From JAKAAZ01 sp963817855 (GTDB taxonomy: Bacteria; Acidobacteriota; Terriglobia; Terriglobales; Acidobacteriaceae): DNA of 64,000 bases. The stretch spans positions 1-64,000 of the forward strand of contig CAWFQA010000004.1 in assembly GCA_963817855.1 (NCBI GenBank), written 5' to 3'. The notes beneath the pieces were generated by a model, which saw only the letters and a list, made by a program, of their open reading frames with translations, was not told the DNA's origin and searched no databases. Positions within the stretch are counted from its first letter, which is position 1; every line of letters starts with the position of its first letter. This document shows positions 36,001 to 44,152 of this stretch, one piece after another. The position numbers were made by a program, and so were the translations under genes.

Positions 36001-36692
36001 AATTCTTGTACGGATTCGATCGATGGCGTATAGGTGACTTGCGTAACGCCCCCATTGGGCTCGAAGTTCGTGATGGAAGCGCCATCCATCAGGACGTCGG
36101 CGGTGGAGTTACGGCTGCCATTGGAGATGAAGTTGGTGCCCGTACAGCCTGTGCCGCACTGGTCATCCGGCTGATTGACGCCTGGAGCCAAGGCGGTCAA
36201 ATCCAGCAAATAGCGGTCGGTTAAGGGCAGATTTTCGATAAAACTCTTGTTGATGACCTGGCCGGTGGTGGCATCCTGGGTCTGCAGCGTTGTATCCTGC
36301 GAGGAAACCTGAACGATCTGGGTCGCTCCGGCAACTTTGAGGCTGAGATTTGCCGTCACGTGCCCCGTGACGCTCACAATGATATTGGTGCGCACAGCCT
36401 TGTCGAACCCGTTCAGTTCGGCGGTCAAGTTGTAGGTGCTGGGAGGAATGGACGGCATGAGAAACTGACCCGCTTTATTTGTCGTCGCGGTGAACGTGTA
36501 ACCCTTCGCCACATCCGTCAAGGTCATCTTGACGCCGGGCACGACGGCGCCGGAGGGGTCCGTGACCAGCCCGGCGACGGTACCGAAGTAGGCTTGGCTC
36601 AGCAGCAATGCAGGAAACGCAAACAGCATGATCAGTGCCAGTCCGTATAGGAATCTCTGGTGGCATTTCGCTTTCAGTCCAAAAGTACTCAT
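33027..36692 (-). CDS. Oar-like TonB-dependent outer-membrane receptor with carboxypeptidase-regulatory domain
   Basis: 1221-aa outer-membrane transporter. Signal peptide to about residue 33, then a CarboxypepD_reg-like beta-sandwich (about 36-115: GTVAGLVTDPSGAVVPGVKM and AGQFLMPSIPPSTYNLTAE), a plug-like region (SFIENLPLTDRYLLDL, NFISNGSRNSTADVLMDG) and a long beta-barrel ending in LGVRFRF with a terminal Phe, as outer-membrane proteins do. This type is greatly expanded in Acidobacteria and is linked to uptake of sugar polymers. Start 36692 has GAGGCGG upstream. The glycosidase upstream and GH16 downstream suggest oligosaccharide import. Confidence 0.95.
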   Translation of the reverse strand: MSTFGLKAKCHQRFLYGLALIMLFAFPALLLSQAYFGTVAGLVTDPSGAVVPGVKMTLTDVAKGYTFTATTNKAGQFLMPSIPPSTYNLTAELNGFDKAVRTNIIVSVTGHVTANLSLKVAGATQIVQVSSQDTTLQTQDATTGQVINKSFIENLPLTDRYLLDLTALAPGVNQPDDQCGTGCTGTNFISNGSRNSTADVLMDGASITNFEPNGGVTQVTYTPSIESVQEFKVQQSNFSAEYGFSGGSIVNMVTQSGTNVYHGELYDFVRNQVLDANSWFANHYGQPIPALSRNNYGGTIGGPIFKNRTFFFFDWDGTHQTSATTPQAGVPSAAERTGDFGEVCAAYGGTFDSTGMCSNPNGQIWDPYSNTYDPNLGGGVASTFIPFNNMATYASPGNPKLNGTPYQLSGAPGDLIDPVAQKMMNLFPQPNIQGGTIYDNWVASGSNHSVSNQFDVKIDQRFSQSNLLTGKFSHFWTNSIGYNCFQNYADPCAGGPNQSPSYLFALNDTQTFSPTLLLDVTLGFTRGSERISNYPPAGSKNPPADPLSTLGFPSYLADSGYIGVPSMFIGGGYFSAGYQSIGSDPYGNYKQGQDTGELTATLTKQLGRQELKFGFDGRLHQMNYIQTNSPNGQFDFGQHGTSKAPGDVSQYGGDAMATFMLGYASDGGYYEIQDQNAQENYQFAGYVQDNWRATEKLTLNLGLRYDVTLPRTERHNRQNWFNPTALSPLQVPGVGPNGGDGPLVGGEVFASPSQRKVNDTDWKDWQPRFGFAYQFSPKWVVRGGFGVYYSQNKSGVTGVAPYSSQGFNQYTSMVTTYHNDGATPYLRLSNPYPNGLIQPPGNSLGLLNDVGFNAVGPIRTIKVTPSEDSWTLGIERQLPKNILVDVEYIGKKGNNLYFGGDNQLDILGPEVESYSLDQISQLQTYVDNPFVGYITDPNSNLSQDQVQQLQLELPYPQFTGVTADYNPAASSIYNALQVTTQKNFSNGLQFLVTYVWSKSIDDSSAPDDNTSWLGGIISLQDPNKPYLERSLSSFDIPQTFQASYVYALPFGRGRAFGGDMPRLLDAFVGGWVTNGVWRIEEGRPLTPTLADGTPLPTYGAQRPNLTGTPKRNHGHDWIDNYFTNPGVFVLPPIYTLGNAPRTLSTIRTPYNFRVDLSLMKVFSLDSMRHGMSIETRIEASNAFNHPTFGAPDTSVDDGSFGVISYTSSQPRNVQLGVRFRF

Positions 36693-36813
36693 GTTCAATC
36701 CGCCTCTCTCTATGTGTTCAGTCTGCGTTGAAACTTGGTCCTCGTGCTGTTGCAGAATCTCCACTGAGTTGTCGCAACGTGGAACGGAAATTCGGCCCCG
36801 CGGTTCGCTTTCC

Positions 36814-36857
36814 TATTAAAACGATTCAGTACACGTCAATGCTGCATATTCTGTCAA
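36814..36857 (-). promoter_or_regulatory. receptor promoter with TATTnAAACGATT element
   Basis: On the minus strand TTGACA (36852-36857) and TGTACT (36828-36833) form a sigma-70-like promoter with an 18-base spacer. Just beyond the -10 lies TATTAAAACGATT (plus-strand 36814-36826), nearly identical to the element at the promoter of the next glycosidase gene. This placement is typical of a repressor operator. Confidence 0.5.
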
Positions 36858-36925
36858 GAAAAATTTGAATAGCTGTACTGTCCGATGGAGGACGGAAGGC
36901 GGGAAAACGGCCGACCTGCAGGATC

Positions 36926-39127
36926 TTATTTACCATCGGAATTCAGTTTCCCTCGAAGAACAACAATGGACGATGCGGGCAGTTCGTACTCTGTAGTGCT
37001 ATCGCCCGACAGCGCCATTTCCTTTATAGGGCCGTCCGGCTCCGCGTATCCAGGTTTGTACTGCTGCAACGGAGATTTCGGCTCCAACGGAAAGTGCGAT
37101 GGATCGACAATTTGCTGCGCCGGATGCCATTTGTATTGCTCCGGCCCAAAGTACGCAGCATGGACGGCACCGGCGAAGTAATTTTCGGTTTTCGTTGCGG
37201 AATTCTTGAAAACAATTCCGATTCGATGGGCATTGTGCTGGTCGCGATTCACTAGCATCACCGACCAGGTTTCATCCGGCCGCTGCACGGCGTAGGAGGT
37301 GACCAGGGTGTGACCTGCGCCATCGTTGTAGGTGCCGGTGGACGGGAACATAGTGTGGCTGCCGCCGTCATGCTGCAGCCATTCGTAATTGATCATGCGG
37401 CTGGCAAAGTACTGCGACAGCGGCTGCAGGATAGCGTAATCCGCATTGACGGCGAACATGCCGAAGGTGCCCTGGGAACCATCGCACCCTTCTTCCATCT
37501 TGAGCGGCAGATAGTGGAAGTAATAAACGCCATTGCCGCCGACGTCGAGGAAAGAACCGATGTAGTCCGCGAGCCAGAGGCCGCCGAAAATATCCATCAT
37601 GCTCTCTGTGGCGCGTGGAGACAGGTTCGACTCCGTAATCAGCATGGGCATGTTGTGAGAGACGCCGTCGTTGTACCAGGTGCGCATGATGTTGGCGACC
37701 AATTGCGGCTCTGCATAAAGCCGATCCCAGGTGTTGAGGCAGGCATCGTAGGGGTAGTGCTCGAACGAGAAGAAGGAGAGGTCGCGCATGCGGTCATGCG
37801 ACTTGAGATATTCCAGAAACCGGCTGAGCCAGGAGGCGTTGCCGTTCTTGTCGGGCCAGAACAGGATGTCGGTGTTCTCTCCCTGGAAGGACGGTCCGCC
37901 CAACTTCAGGTTAGGGTCGACACGATGCAGAGCTGTGGCAAATTCCAGGTAGAGGGCGCCGTAGTCTTCCGGAGACATGTTCTGGCCGTCGACTTCTTCG
38001 CCCATTTCGACGTAAGAGATGGGGTAATGACGGGCTTCGAGGTATTTGATTTCTGCGGTGGCATTATCGGGATTGTCATAGGCCATCGCGATGGGAACGA
38101 TCGCCGGCAGCCCTTGGGTGATGCCGCTCTTATAGAAAAGATCGAAGCCTATCTGGGTCCCAGCGTTGCCGAGCATGTCGGCGGAAGTATGCCAGGAGTC
38201 GACGGAAGAGGTGAGCGTAAATGAATGTTCGCGGTCGGCAGTGTGACGGAGAAGATCGTGAAACTCGCCGTCCGGGGTGGTGGTGCCGACATACAGCTCA
38301 TTCACCGCATAGCCGACGCAATTCCTTGGATCGGAGGAACCGTGCGTGTCGCAGGTGTTGGACGATTGCGTCATCAGGATGCGAATGAAGCGGATGGAGA
38401 TGAGTTGATCCGTCAGATGAATGGTCTCGATGCCACCTTTGCCGGAGTCGACCTCACCGCGCGGAAATGTGACCCAGGTTCCCTGGGTTGGCGCATCGAA
38501 GGGATCTCTTCCGGTCCAGTACTGGACAAGATAGCGGGTGGCATAAGGGGAAGCCCAGTTGATGCGGATGGTGTCAATATTCTGGTAATTGCGAAGGTCG
38601 ATGACCGCCCACTGGGGATGCAGGGCGTCCGATTCCCCGGTAAATCGGCTGGCAAGATAGGGGTCGCTTTTCCAGTAGGTCGAGGTGTCACCGTCGGTCA
38701 GGCGCGAATAGCCGGAGCCGCTGTCACCTCCGCGATGGGGGAGGGCGTAACCGTAGGAATATCGAATGAAACTGGTGGGGGTTGGCGAGCCGGTGAAGTA
38801 GCCTTGCTTGTTGCTGGGATCGCTCCAGGTGCCCGTGGGATTCCAGTGCCACGCCTCCACCTGAAGATCAGTGTTCTGGCGATAGGTGACAGGCTGCCAG
38901 CCGGCGGAGAGAACTTGTTTGAGGGTCGCAGGATTGTTCAGAGTTTGGTCGATGGCATTGGTGGGGATGCGATCGATGCCTGCGCCCAGGGTCTGGCTGG
39001 GAATAAAGTGATTGGTGGCGTGGCCGGGGTTGATGTCGACGTAAACAGTTTGTGCTCTCGTGATTCGGGAAGGCATCGCGGTCGCACATACTGCCAGTAA
39101 ACACATGGCTCCAAACCTCGGCTTCAT
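36926..39127 (-). CDS. secreted glycoside hydrolase (clan-A-like) with discoidin/F5-8C-type domain
   Basis: 733-aa exported protein, signal peptide to about residue 26. Residues about 120-290 look like a discoidin/CBM32-type domain (GYSRLTDGDTSTYWKSDPYL, HPQWAVIDLRNYQNIDTIRI, SIRFIRILMTQSS). The second half resembles a TIM-barrel glycosidase (GH39/GH5/GH30-like): candidate acid/base Glu in SYVEMGEEVDGQNMSP and nucleophile Glu in MLITESNLSPRA, then a C-terminal beta-domain. The family and substrate cannot be fixed by eye. Start 39127 has AGGAAA upstream. It lies 233 bases upstream of the receptor gene with a promoter of its own. Confidence 0.82.
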   Translation of the reverse strand: MKPRFGAMCLLAVCATAMPSRITRAQTVYVDINPGHATNHFIPSQTLGAGIDRIPTNAIDQTLNNPATLKQVLSAGWQPVTYRQNTDLQVEAWHWNPTGTWSDPSNKQGYFTGSPTPTSFIRYSYGYALPHRGGDSGSGYSRLTDGDTSTYWKSDPYLASRFTGESDALHPQWAVIDLRNYQNIDTIRINWASPYATRYLVQYWTGRDPFDAPTQGTWVTFPRGEVDSGKGGIETIHLTDQLISIRFIRILMTQSSNTCDTHGSSDPRNCVGYAVNELYVGTTTPDGEFHDLLRHTADREHSFTLTSSVDSWHTSADMLGNAGTQIGFDLFYKSGITQGLPAIVPIAMAYDNPDNATAEIKYLEARHYPISYVEMGEEVDGQNMSPEDYGALYLEFATALHRVDPNLKLGGPSFQGENTDILFWPDKNGNASWLSRFLEYLKSHDRMRDLSFFSFEHYPYDACLNTWDRLYAEPQLVANIMRTWYNDGVSHNMPMLITESNLSPRATESMMDIFGGLWLADYIGSFLDVGGNGVYYFHYLPLKMEEGCDGSQGTFGMFAVNADYAILQPLSQYFASRMINYEWLQHDGGSHTMFPSTGTYNDGAGHTLVTSYAVQRPDETWSVMLVNRDQHNAHRIGIVFKNSATKTENYFAGAVHAAYFGPEQYKWHPAQQIVDPSHFPLEPKSPLQQYKPGYAEPDGPIKEMALSGDSTTEYELPASSIVVLRGKLNSDGK

Positions 39128-39184
39128 CTTTTCCTGCTGAACCTGCGGGGCATTGACGTCACACAGAGAACCTTGGGGGAAGGT

Positions 39185-39232
39185 TTCAATCGTTTGAATA
39201 CTGACGATAAGATTTTTCCTCCTGACTGTCAA
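39185..39232 (-). promoter_or_regulatory. glycosidase promoter with operator-like dyad TTCAATCGTTTGAA
   Basis: On the minus strand TTGACA (39227-39232) and TATCGT (39204-39209) are 17 bases apart. Directly downstream, at the expected transcription start, lies the near-palindrome TTCAATCGTTTGAA (39185-39198). Read on the minus strand 39188-39200 is TATTCAAACGATT, matching 12 of 13 bases of the receptor promoter element. A LacI-type regulator is a reasonable guess. Confidence 0.55.
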
Positions 39233-39328
39233 CAAATTTCTTCGACGTTGCACTTCGAGCAGCGTGGGTTCTTCCCATATCCGCCCGGTGAAAACATTGG
39301 GCGAGAGAAGATGAGAATCGAAGTAGGA

Positions 39329-40555
39329 TTACGGTTGCGGAACAGCGGGAGCACTCGCGGCGGACGCAGTCGCTTGTTTTGCCGGCAAGGCCCCATATTT
39401 CCGGAACGCCTTCGACATTGCGGTCACCAGGTCTTCCGAGTGCCCGTCGTAATCGCTGTAGCCAGGACCGCCGATGGCCCAGACAAAAAAACCACCCAGA
39501 TTCCGTTTGCCGAGGACGTAGTTGACTTTCCTCACGGTAGATTCCGCATCGTCATAGGTGATAAACCCAACTCCTCCAGAGGACCGGACCAGGTACGGAG
39601 CTTTTGCCGCGGAATCGAATTTCCGCTTCCATCCCATGGCATTGATTCTGGGTTTGATATAGGAACCATATCCGTGGCTGAAGGTGGTGGTGGCGCATTT
39701 GTCGCAGGGCTGCCATAGCCCCTTGGCAGTTGTGAACTCGTATCCATAAAAGCCGGTGCCGATATTCAGCTTGTCCGGGGGCACGTGGAAGTAATTCAGG
39801 TAAACATCGATCGAAGTCTTGAGGCTTCCGTCGTTGGATCCGGGATCCTTTGGGTCTTGAAACAGCGCGGAGTTGTGCCCGGCGTGATTTGTCCATGGAC
39901 CATGGAAGTCATAGGTCATCACGTTGAAGAAGTCGACGATCTGCGAAAGCGCTTCGATGTCGTAGGAGCCCTGCCCGCGCCGCGTAGGATTTCCGGCGGT
40001 GGCCATGGAAAGAAGGTATTGGGGTGACGGCAGCGCCTGGCGAAGCGCCAACATCATGAGAGTGCAATCGGAACGTTGCTGGAGCCCGGTTGGGTACTCC
40101 CAATCGATATCGACTCCGTCATAGCCGTTGGCAACCACAAAATGGCGGAGATTTTGTGCGAAGGCAGCGCGCGTTGCGGCATTGCCAGCGACTGCCGCGA
40201 AGCGAACTGGGTCAGAGCCAACCGAGACCATGACCTTGACGCCCGCGGCATGGGCCCTCGAGATGAGGTCGGGCTCCAGCAGTCCGGGGCGAATGTACAG
40301 GCTTCCGTCTGCCGCGGGGTTCAGATCCAGGAAAGCGTGGTCGACGATCGTCAGTTCGTTATAGGGAATGTTGCTGGCGTTATAGGCAAAGCCTGTGTTT
40401 TTTGTAGAGGGAGAGTAGTAGGCGAGCAGGCGTTTGTTTTGGGCGTGCAGTGGGCAGGCCGCAAGCATCATAACCAGGGCCACGAAAACGGCGCACTCAG
40501 ATGCGAACAATCGCAAGCGCTTGCGATGTCCCCAACTCATTCGGTTTGTTCTCAT
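39329..40555 (-). CDS. secreted GH18-family chitinase
   Basis: 408-aa exported glycosidase that would cleave chitin or chito-oligosaccharides. The N-terminus is basic (RKRLRLF) followed by a hydrophobic signal ending near the ACPLHAQ site. The catalytic DxxDxDxE signature is present in YDGVDIDWEYP (Glu about 153), with SVGSDP, MTYDFHGPW and GGFFVWAIGGPGYSDYDG completing the barrel. The Ala/Pro-rich tail follows residue 385. AGGAGGA lies just upstream; ATG 40555 gives the better spacing than ATG 40558. A perfect palindrome sits inside the first codons. Confidence 0.93.
   Translation of the reverse strand: MRTNRMSWGHRKRLRLFASECAVFVALVMMLAACPLHAQNKRLLAYYSPSTKNTGFAYNASNIPYNELTIVDHAFLDLNPAADGSLYIRPGLLEPDLISRAHAAGVKVMVSVGSDPVRFAAVAGNAATRAAFAQNLRHFVVANGYDGVDIDWEYPTGLQQRSDCTLMMLALRQALPSPQYLLSMATAGNPTRRGQGSYDIEALSQIVDFFNVMTYDFHGPWTNHAGHNSALFQDPKDPGSNDGSLKTSIDVYLNYFHVPPDKLNIGTGFYGYEFTTAKGLWQPCDKCATTTFSHGYGSYIKPRINAMGWKRKFDSAAKAPYLVRSSGGVGFITYDDAESTVRKVNYVLGKRNLGGFFVWAIGGPGYSDYDGHSEDLVTAMSKAFRKYGALPAKQATASAASAPAVPQP
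40510..40527. promoter_or_regulatory. 18-base perfect palindrome inside the start of the chitinase gene
   Basis: ATCGCAAGCGCTTGCGAT is an uninterrupted palindrome 29-46 bases into the chitinase coding sequence. The core AAGCGCTT is the same as in many LacI/CcpA-family operators. A repressor bound here could block elongation or initiation. Confidence 0.45.
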
Positions 40556-40793
40556 CATTCCTCCTCACGCGTCTGGCTGTTTTGTAGCAGCATCTCACAC
40601 TGTCGTGATTTCTGTCAGAAGCGAAGGTCATGCGTCTCGTGTTCGCGCCTCTTCCTATGGATCACAGCGAGTGGAGCGCTGATTGCGGAAGGTTTCCCTG
40701 CCGCTGCGGGAGCATTCATCTATGCTGAATGAAAGAAGCGGTGCGGCAATTTTCTTCGCCTGATGCTGTCGCATCGAAATCCAAACTCTGCCC

Positions 40794-42020
40794 ATGACCT
40801 CCACTTTTCTGCAACGCGTCCGAGCGCGGAGCCAGCGGCTGCATCACGCCTTACGCGGGCACTATTGGTTTCCGCACGTGCCGCTGGCACTGCTGCTCGG
40901 ACTGGGTGGGCTGTTGGTATTGCGGACAAGTTTTGGAAGACATTGGCTGGATTACATCCAGGCATTGGCGGAACAGAAGGTGAGCGTAAAGCTGAGGCGC
41001 TTGCCTCCTCTGCTCATTGGCGGCGGCATGTTCACAATGTCTTTGGGCTTGCTGTGGCGCTCGCGTCTGGCCTGGGTGATGTCAGTGCTGCTGGCTGCCA
41101 CGGCAGTGGTCAACACAGTGTTCACGTGGCACGGCCGCGAACAACTGCTGCTCGCCTATTTTTCCTTTGTGCTGGCATCGCTGCTGCTCACCTGGCGAGC
41201 TTTTGATCGAACCAGCATCGCGGCTGGCACGCTGTTTGCGTTGACTGCCGTAGCGATGTTGCTGATGTACGCCACCTTCGGCAGCTACTATCTGGGGGCG
41301 GAATTCAAACCGCGCATCGGCGACCTGATCTCCGCCCTTTACTATGCGCTGGTGACGATGAGCACCGTGGGATATGGCGACATCGTTCCCGCGACGTCGG
41401 AAGCCAGGCTGTTCTCGCTCTCTGTCATTGTTCTCGGCGTGGCGGTCTTCGCGACGTCATTGACAGCGGTGGTTGGGCCGTTGGTGGGGCGAAGCCTGCA
41501 GGGTATTGTCAACCGCAAAGGAAGAAGAATGAGACGCGAAAATCATTTCATCGTGATCGGCAACACTCCGCTCGCTATTAATACATGGCGGGAATTGGCC
41601 AAGCGCGGTCGACCGGTGACTCGCATTCTGCGGGAGACTCCGGAAGAAGGCGAGAACAAGGACGTTGACGTGGTGGTGGGGGACCCCAGCATGACCGAAA
41701 CCTTGCGGCAGGCCGGCGCACATCATGCTGAAGCGGTACTGGCGATGCTGGCCGACGACTCAGAAAACGCATTTGCAGTTCTGGCGGTGAAGGAATTGGC
41801 CGGACCCGCGAAAACAGTGGCCGCGGTAAACGACGCGCGCCACCTGGGCCGCGTGAAACTGGTGCAGCCCGACGTGGTGATTGCGCCGCAAGTGCTGGGC
41901 GGAGAACTGGCGGCGATGCTGCTTTCCGGGGAGCAGGTGACGCCGGAGTGGGTGATGCAGCGCGTTTTTCAGCAGGTCAACCCAGGTGCAGCTAAGCCTG
42001 TCACAGAGAAGCCTTCCTAG
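40794..42020 (+). CDS. voltage-gated-type potassium channel with RCK (TrkA-N) domain
   Basis: 408-aa inner-membrane channel. About six hydrophobic segments precede the K+ selectivity filter TMSTVGYGDIVPAT (TVGYGD at 191-196), followed by the last helix and a cytoplasmic Rossmann-like RCK domain (FIVIGNTPLAINTWRELAKR, DVVVGDPSMTETLRQAGAH). It resembles E. coli Kch. The RCK glycine motif IGNTPLA differs from the usual GxGxxG, so NAD(H) binding is uncertain. No clear ribosome-binding site precedes the ATG. The 40559-40793 stretch before it has no other gene. Confidence 0.93.
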   Translation: MTSTFLQRVRARSQRLHHALRGHYWFPHVPLALLLGLGGLLVLRTSFGRHWLDYIQALAEQKVSVKLRRLPPLLIGGGMFTMSLGLLWRSRLAWVMSVLLAATAVVNTVFTWHGREQLLLAYFSFVLASLLLTWRAFDRTSIAAGTLFALTAVAMLLMYATFGSYYLGAEFKPRIGDLISALYYALVTMSTVGYGDIVPATSEARLFSLSVIVLGVAVFATSLTAVVGPLVGRSLQGIVNRKGRRMRRENHFIVIGNTPLAINTWRELAKRGRPVTRILRETPEEGENKDVDVVVGDPSMTETLRQAGAHHAEAVLAMLADDSENAFAVLAVKELAGPAKTVAAVNDARHLGRVKLVQPDVVIAPQVLGGELAAMLLSGEQVTPEWVMQRVFQQVNPGAAKPVTEKPS

Positions 42021-42036
42021 CATCGTGCGCTGAAGT

Positions 42037-42055
42037 TCATTGAACAATTCAATGA
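42037..42055. terminator. short perfect hairpin between convergent genes
   Basis: TCATTGAA-CAA-TTCAATGA: eight-base perfect arms with a three-base loop in the 41-base gap between the convergent K+ channel and DUF481-type genes. It is AT-rich and lacks a T-run, so a terminator role is only a suggestion. Confidence 0.4.
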
Positions 42056-42061
42056 GTGGTA

Positions 42062-43444
42062 CTAGTGAAAGTTGAACGAGAGACCGGTGGCGAACTGGAA
42101 GGAATTTTTCTGATATCCAACCTGCGGATCATTCTGAAAGCTATCGATCACGGCCAACGAGAAGGAGAGGCTTTTATAGAGCGGCAGCCGAACCCCGGCA
42201 TTTCCGCCGGCGGAGAAAGCTTCCTCATTATTCCAGGCAAAATCCGCAAGTGTTTTCTCATCAAAGGTGATTTTTCCGAACTTACGAGTGTAGGCCTCGC
42301 TGATGATCGATCCGACGAGTTTTCGATTTAATGCCGTCACATCCGCGGTGGGATTGAAGGCCTGCGATTCAAAGTGCAGGTCGGCTGTCACATCGAACTC
42401 GCTGTCCTCCTTCTTGAAAAAGGTCACGCCCACTCCGGCTCCGTAGATCTGCTGCAGGTCGAGGCCTTGCGTGGTGTCGTGATCAAAGCTGAACTGTTGC
42501 AGATAATAACCGCGGCGGGAAAAATACTCATCTCGTTCGGCGGAGACGTGAAAGATGTTGGTGATTGTGGTGACGGTTCCGGGCTCCGATACTTGTCCCG
42601 AGCTCTGCGTGTAATCAAGGGTGGTCCGCAGCTTCGGATCGAGCCAGGTCACTGTTGGAATGTTGCGTTGCAGTTCAGCGTCGGCGAGGAATTGATAACT
42701 ATTCTGGGTGGCGCGGATCAGCGTGGTGCCGGTGGTGATTCTTCCACTCCATCCGGTCCTCCAGTTGATCTTTCGAGTTATCTCCCTTTCATAGGTGCTG
42801 TCATCCACGACGTATCCGATGCGATCGGCAGGAATTACCTGGCGGGTTTCGACTGTTACAGGCGGAGCGGTCTTCACGAGGGTCGGCTGGGTCGATTTTG
42901 TGGATTCGGCATGGGTGGCAGTTGCGGACTTGGCTGCTTCGGCGGGAGTCGGCGGTGTGGACTGCGGGTTCGCAGGTTTGGCTTCCGGTTTGGCGGCGGT
43001 TGAGGTCAGTACCTTTGCTTTCTCCGGAGTGATGGGCACAACGATGATGCCTTTGGCTCCGAGTTCAATAATTCCTTCGACGGCGGGTCCTCTCTTCTTG
43101 AACCCTTTGGGCTCCTTGGGAATGATGGCAAATGGACGGTCGGACTTCAACTCCTTAATTTTTTCCAGCGGAACGGTGATTTCGCCCGCGACCTCACTAT
43201 CGAACTTGATTTTGGTTCCGGTGGAATTCAGCAGCTTTCCCGTGATTTGATCGCCATTCTTGAAGACCAACACTTCCTTCGGCTCCTCGGGCTCTTTGAC
43301 CTCGGGTTTGGCAGGCTTTTTTGTCGGGGTGGCGGCCAACAGCGCAGGAGGGCTCGGCAACAAGGAAAAGAAGATGGCGGCGATTGCGGCGGCGCATCGG
43401 AATCGAAAACAGCGGTGGTGGAGACGAACGTGGATCGGTGGCAT
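42062..43444 (-). CDS. exported DUF481-type outer-membrane beta-barrel protein
   Basis: 460 aa with a signal peptide (basic start, then AAIAAIFFSLLPSPPALLAA to about 39). A Lys/Pro/Glu linker leads to a small domain EVLVFKNGDQITGKLLNSTG, recurrent in DUF481 proteins. A Thr/Ala/Pro-rich stretch precedes a C-terminal barrel-like half (WRTGWSGRITTGTTLIRATQ, alternating aromatic strands, final SFNFH). The family is a putative salt-stress-induced outer-membrane protein; the role is unknown. Start 43444 has AGGAGTAGG upstream; the frame stays open to 43684 but that part overlaps the gene on the other strand. Confidence 0.82.
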   Translation of the reverse strand: MPPIHVRLHHRCFRFRCAAAIAAIFFSLLPSPPALLAATPTKKPAKPEVKEPEEPKEVLVFKNGDQITGKLLNSTGTKIKFDSEVAGEITVPLEKIKELKSDRPFAIIPKEPKGFKKRGPAVEGIIELGAKGIIVVPITPEKAKVLTSTAAKPEAKPANPQSTPPTPAEAAKSATATHAESTKSTQPTLVKTAPPVTVETRQVIPADRIGYVVDDSTYEREITRKINWRTGWSGRITTGTTLIRATQNSYQFLADAELQRNIPTVTWLDPKLRTTLDYTQSSGQVSEPGTVTTITNIFHVSAERDEYFSRRGYYLQQFSFDHDTTQGLDLQQIYGAGVGVTFFKKEDSEFDVTADLHFESQAFNPTADVTALNRKLVGSIISEAYTRKFGKITFDEKTLADFAWNNEEAFSAGGNAGVRLPLYKSLSFSLAVIDSFQNDPQVGYQKNSFQFATGLSFNFH

Positions 43445-43570
43445 TGGAGACCTACTCCTGGAGAGAACTGCGAAGGATAGCGTCCTCAAGGTAGAACGAA
43501 CTGCGAGGGAAGTGAAGCATTTGGTTCGATATTGATCGATTGCTATTCTGAGGAATGGAAGGAGAAATCC

Positions 43571-44128
43571 ATGGATCAACCGCTGCTTCCTCCCATAGAA
43601 CGGCCCCACGGGCTGATGGTGAAGCTGGCGTATTTCTTCACGCGCCGGCAATTTGGCAAAGTACTCACACCGCTGAAAGTGCATAGCGCCCGAATGCCGC
43701 CGGCGTTCGGACTTTTTTACGCGAAGATTGGCAAGTTGGATAAAAAGCTGCTGCTGCCGCCGGAGACGATCCTGCTGATCCGGGAACAGGTGGCGCGCAT
43801 CAACATCTGCCTTTTCTGCATGGATATCGCCCGGTCATTCACGATCAAGTCTTCCATGAACGAGGCTAAATTCGACGCTCTGGATCAATACCGGACGAGC
43901 AAACTATTCACCGATGCGGAACGTGCGGTACTGGACTATGTGACTGAGCTAACCAAAGACAAAAAAGTCGACCCGGAGGTGTTTGCGCGCATGGCTGGCT
44001 ATTATTCAGAACGCGAAATCTGCGAGATTGTATGGCTGGTCGCCACGGAACATGCGTACAACATGACCAACATCGGGCTGAATATCCATTCGGACATGTT
44101 GTGCGACATCAGCAGGAAGAAGAGGTAA
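43571..44128 (+). CDS. carboxymuconolactone decarboxylase/AhpD-like protein
   Basis: 185-aa helical protein of the CMD/AhpD superfamily. The redox-type CxxC is in RINICLFCMDIARSF, next to the helix REQVARIN, and EHAYNMTNIGLNI near the C-terminus is family-like. Such proteins act as alkylhydroperoxidase-like disulfide reductases or decarboxylases; no aromatic-ring catabolism genes are near, so a redox role is more likely. GGAAGGAGA precedes the ATG at 43571. It is divergent from the DUF481 gene, and the START-like gene follows by 24 bases. Confidence 0.85.
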   Translation: MDQPLLPPIERPHGLMVKLAYFFTRRQFGKVLTPLKVHSARMPPAFGLFYAKIGKLDKKLLLPPETILLIREQVARINICLFCMDIARSFTIKSSMNEAKFDALDQYRTSKLFTDAERAVLDYVTELTKDKKVDPEVFARMAGYYSEREICEIVWLVATEHAYNMTNIGLNIHSDMLCDISRKKR

Positions 44129-44152
44129 AGATGGCGCAATCCGTATTCCTGC

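Noticed and set aside
34000..39100. Several long plus-strand frames (about 270-300 codons) opposite the TonB receptor and the discoidin glycosidase
   Set aside because: They are shadows of the strongly supported minus-strand genes, with Gly/Val/Arg-biased composition and no domains.
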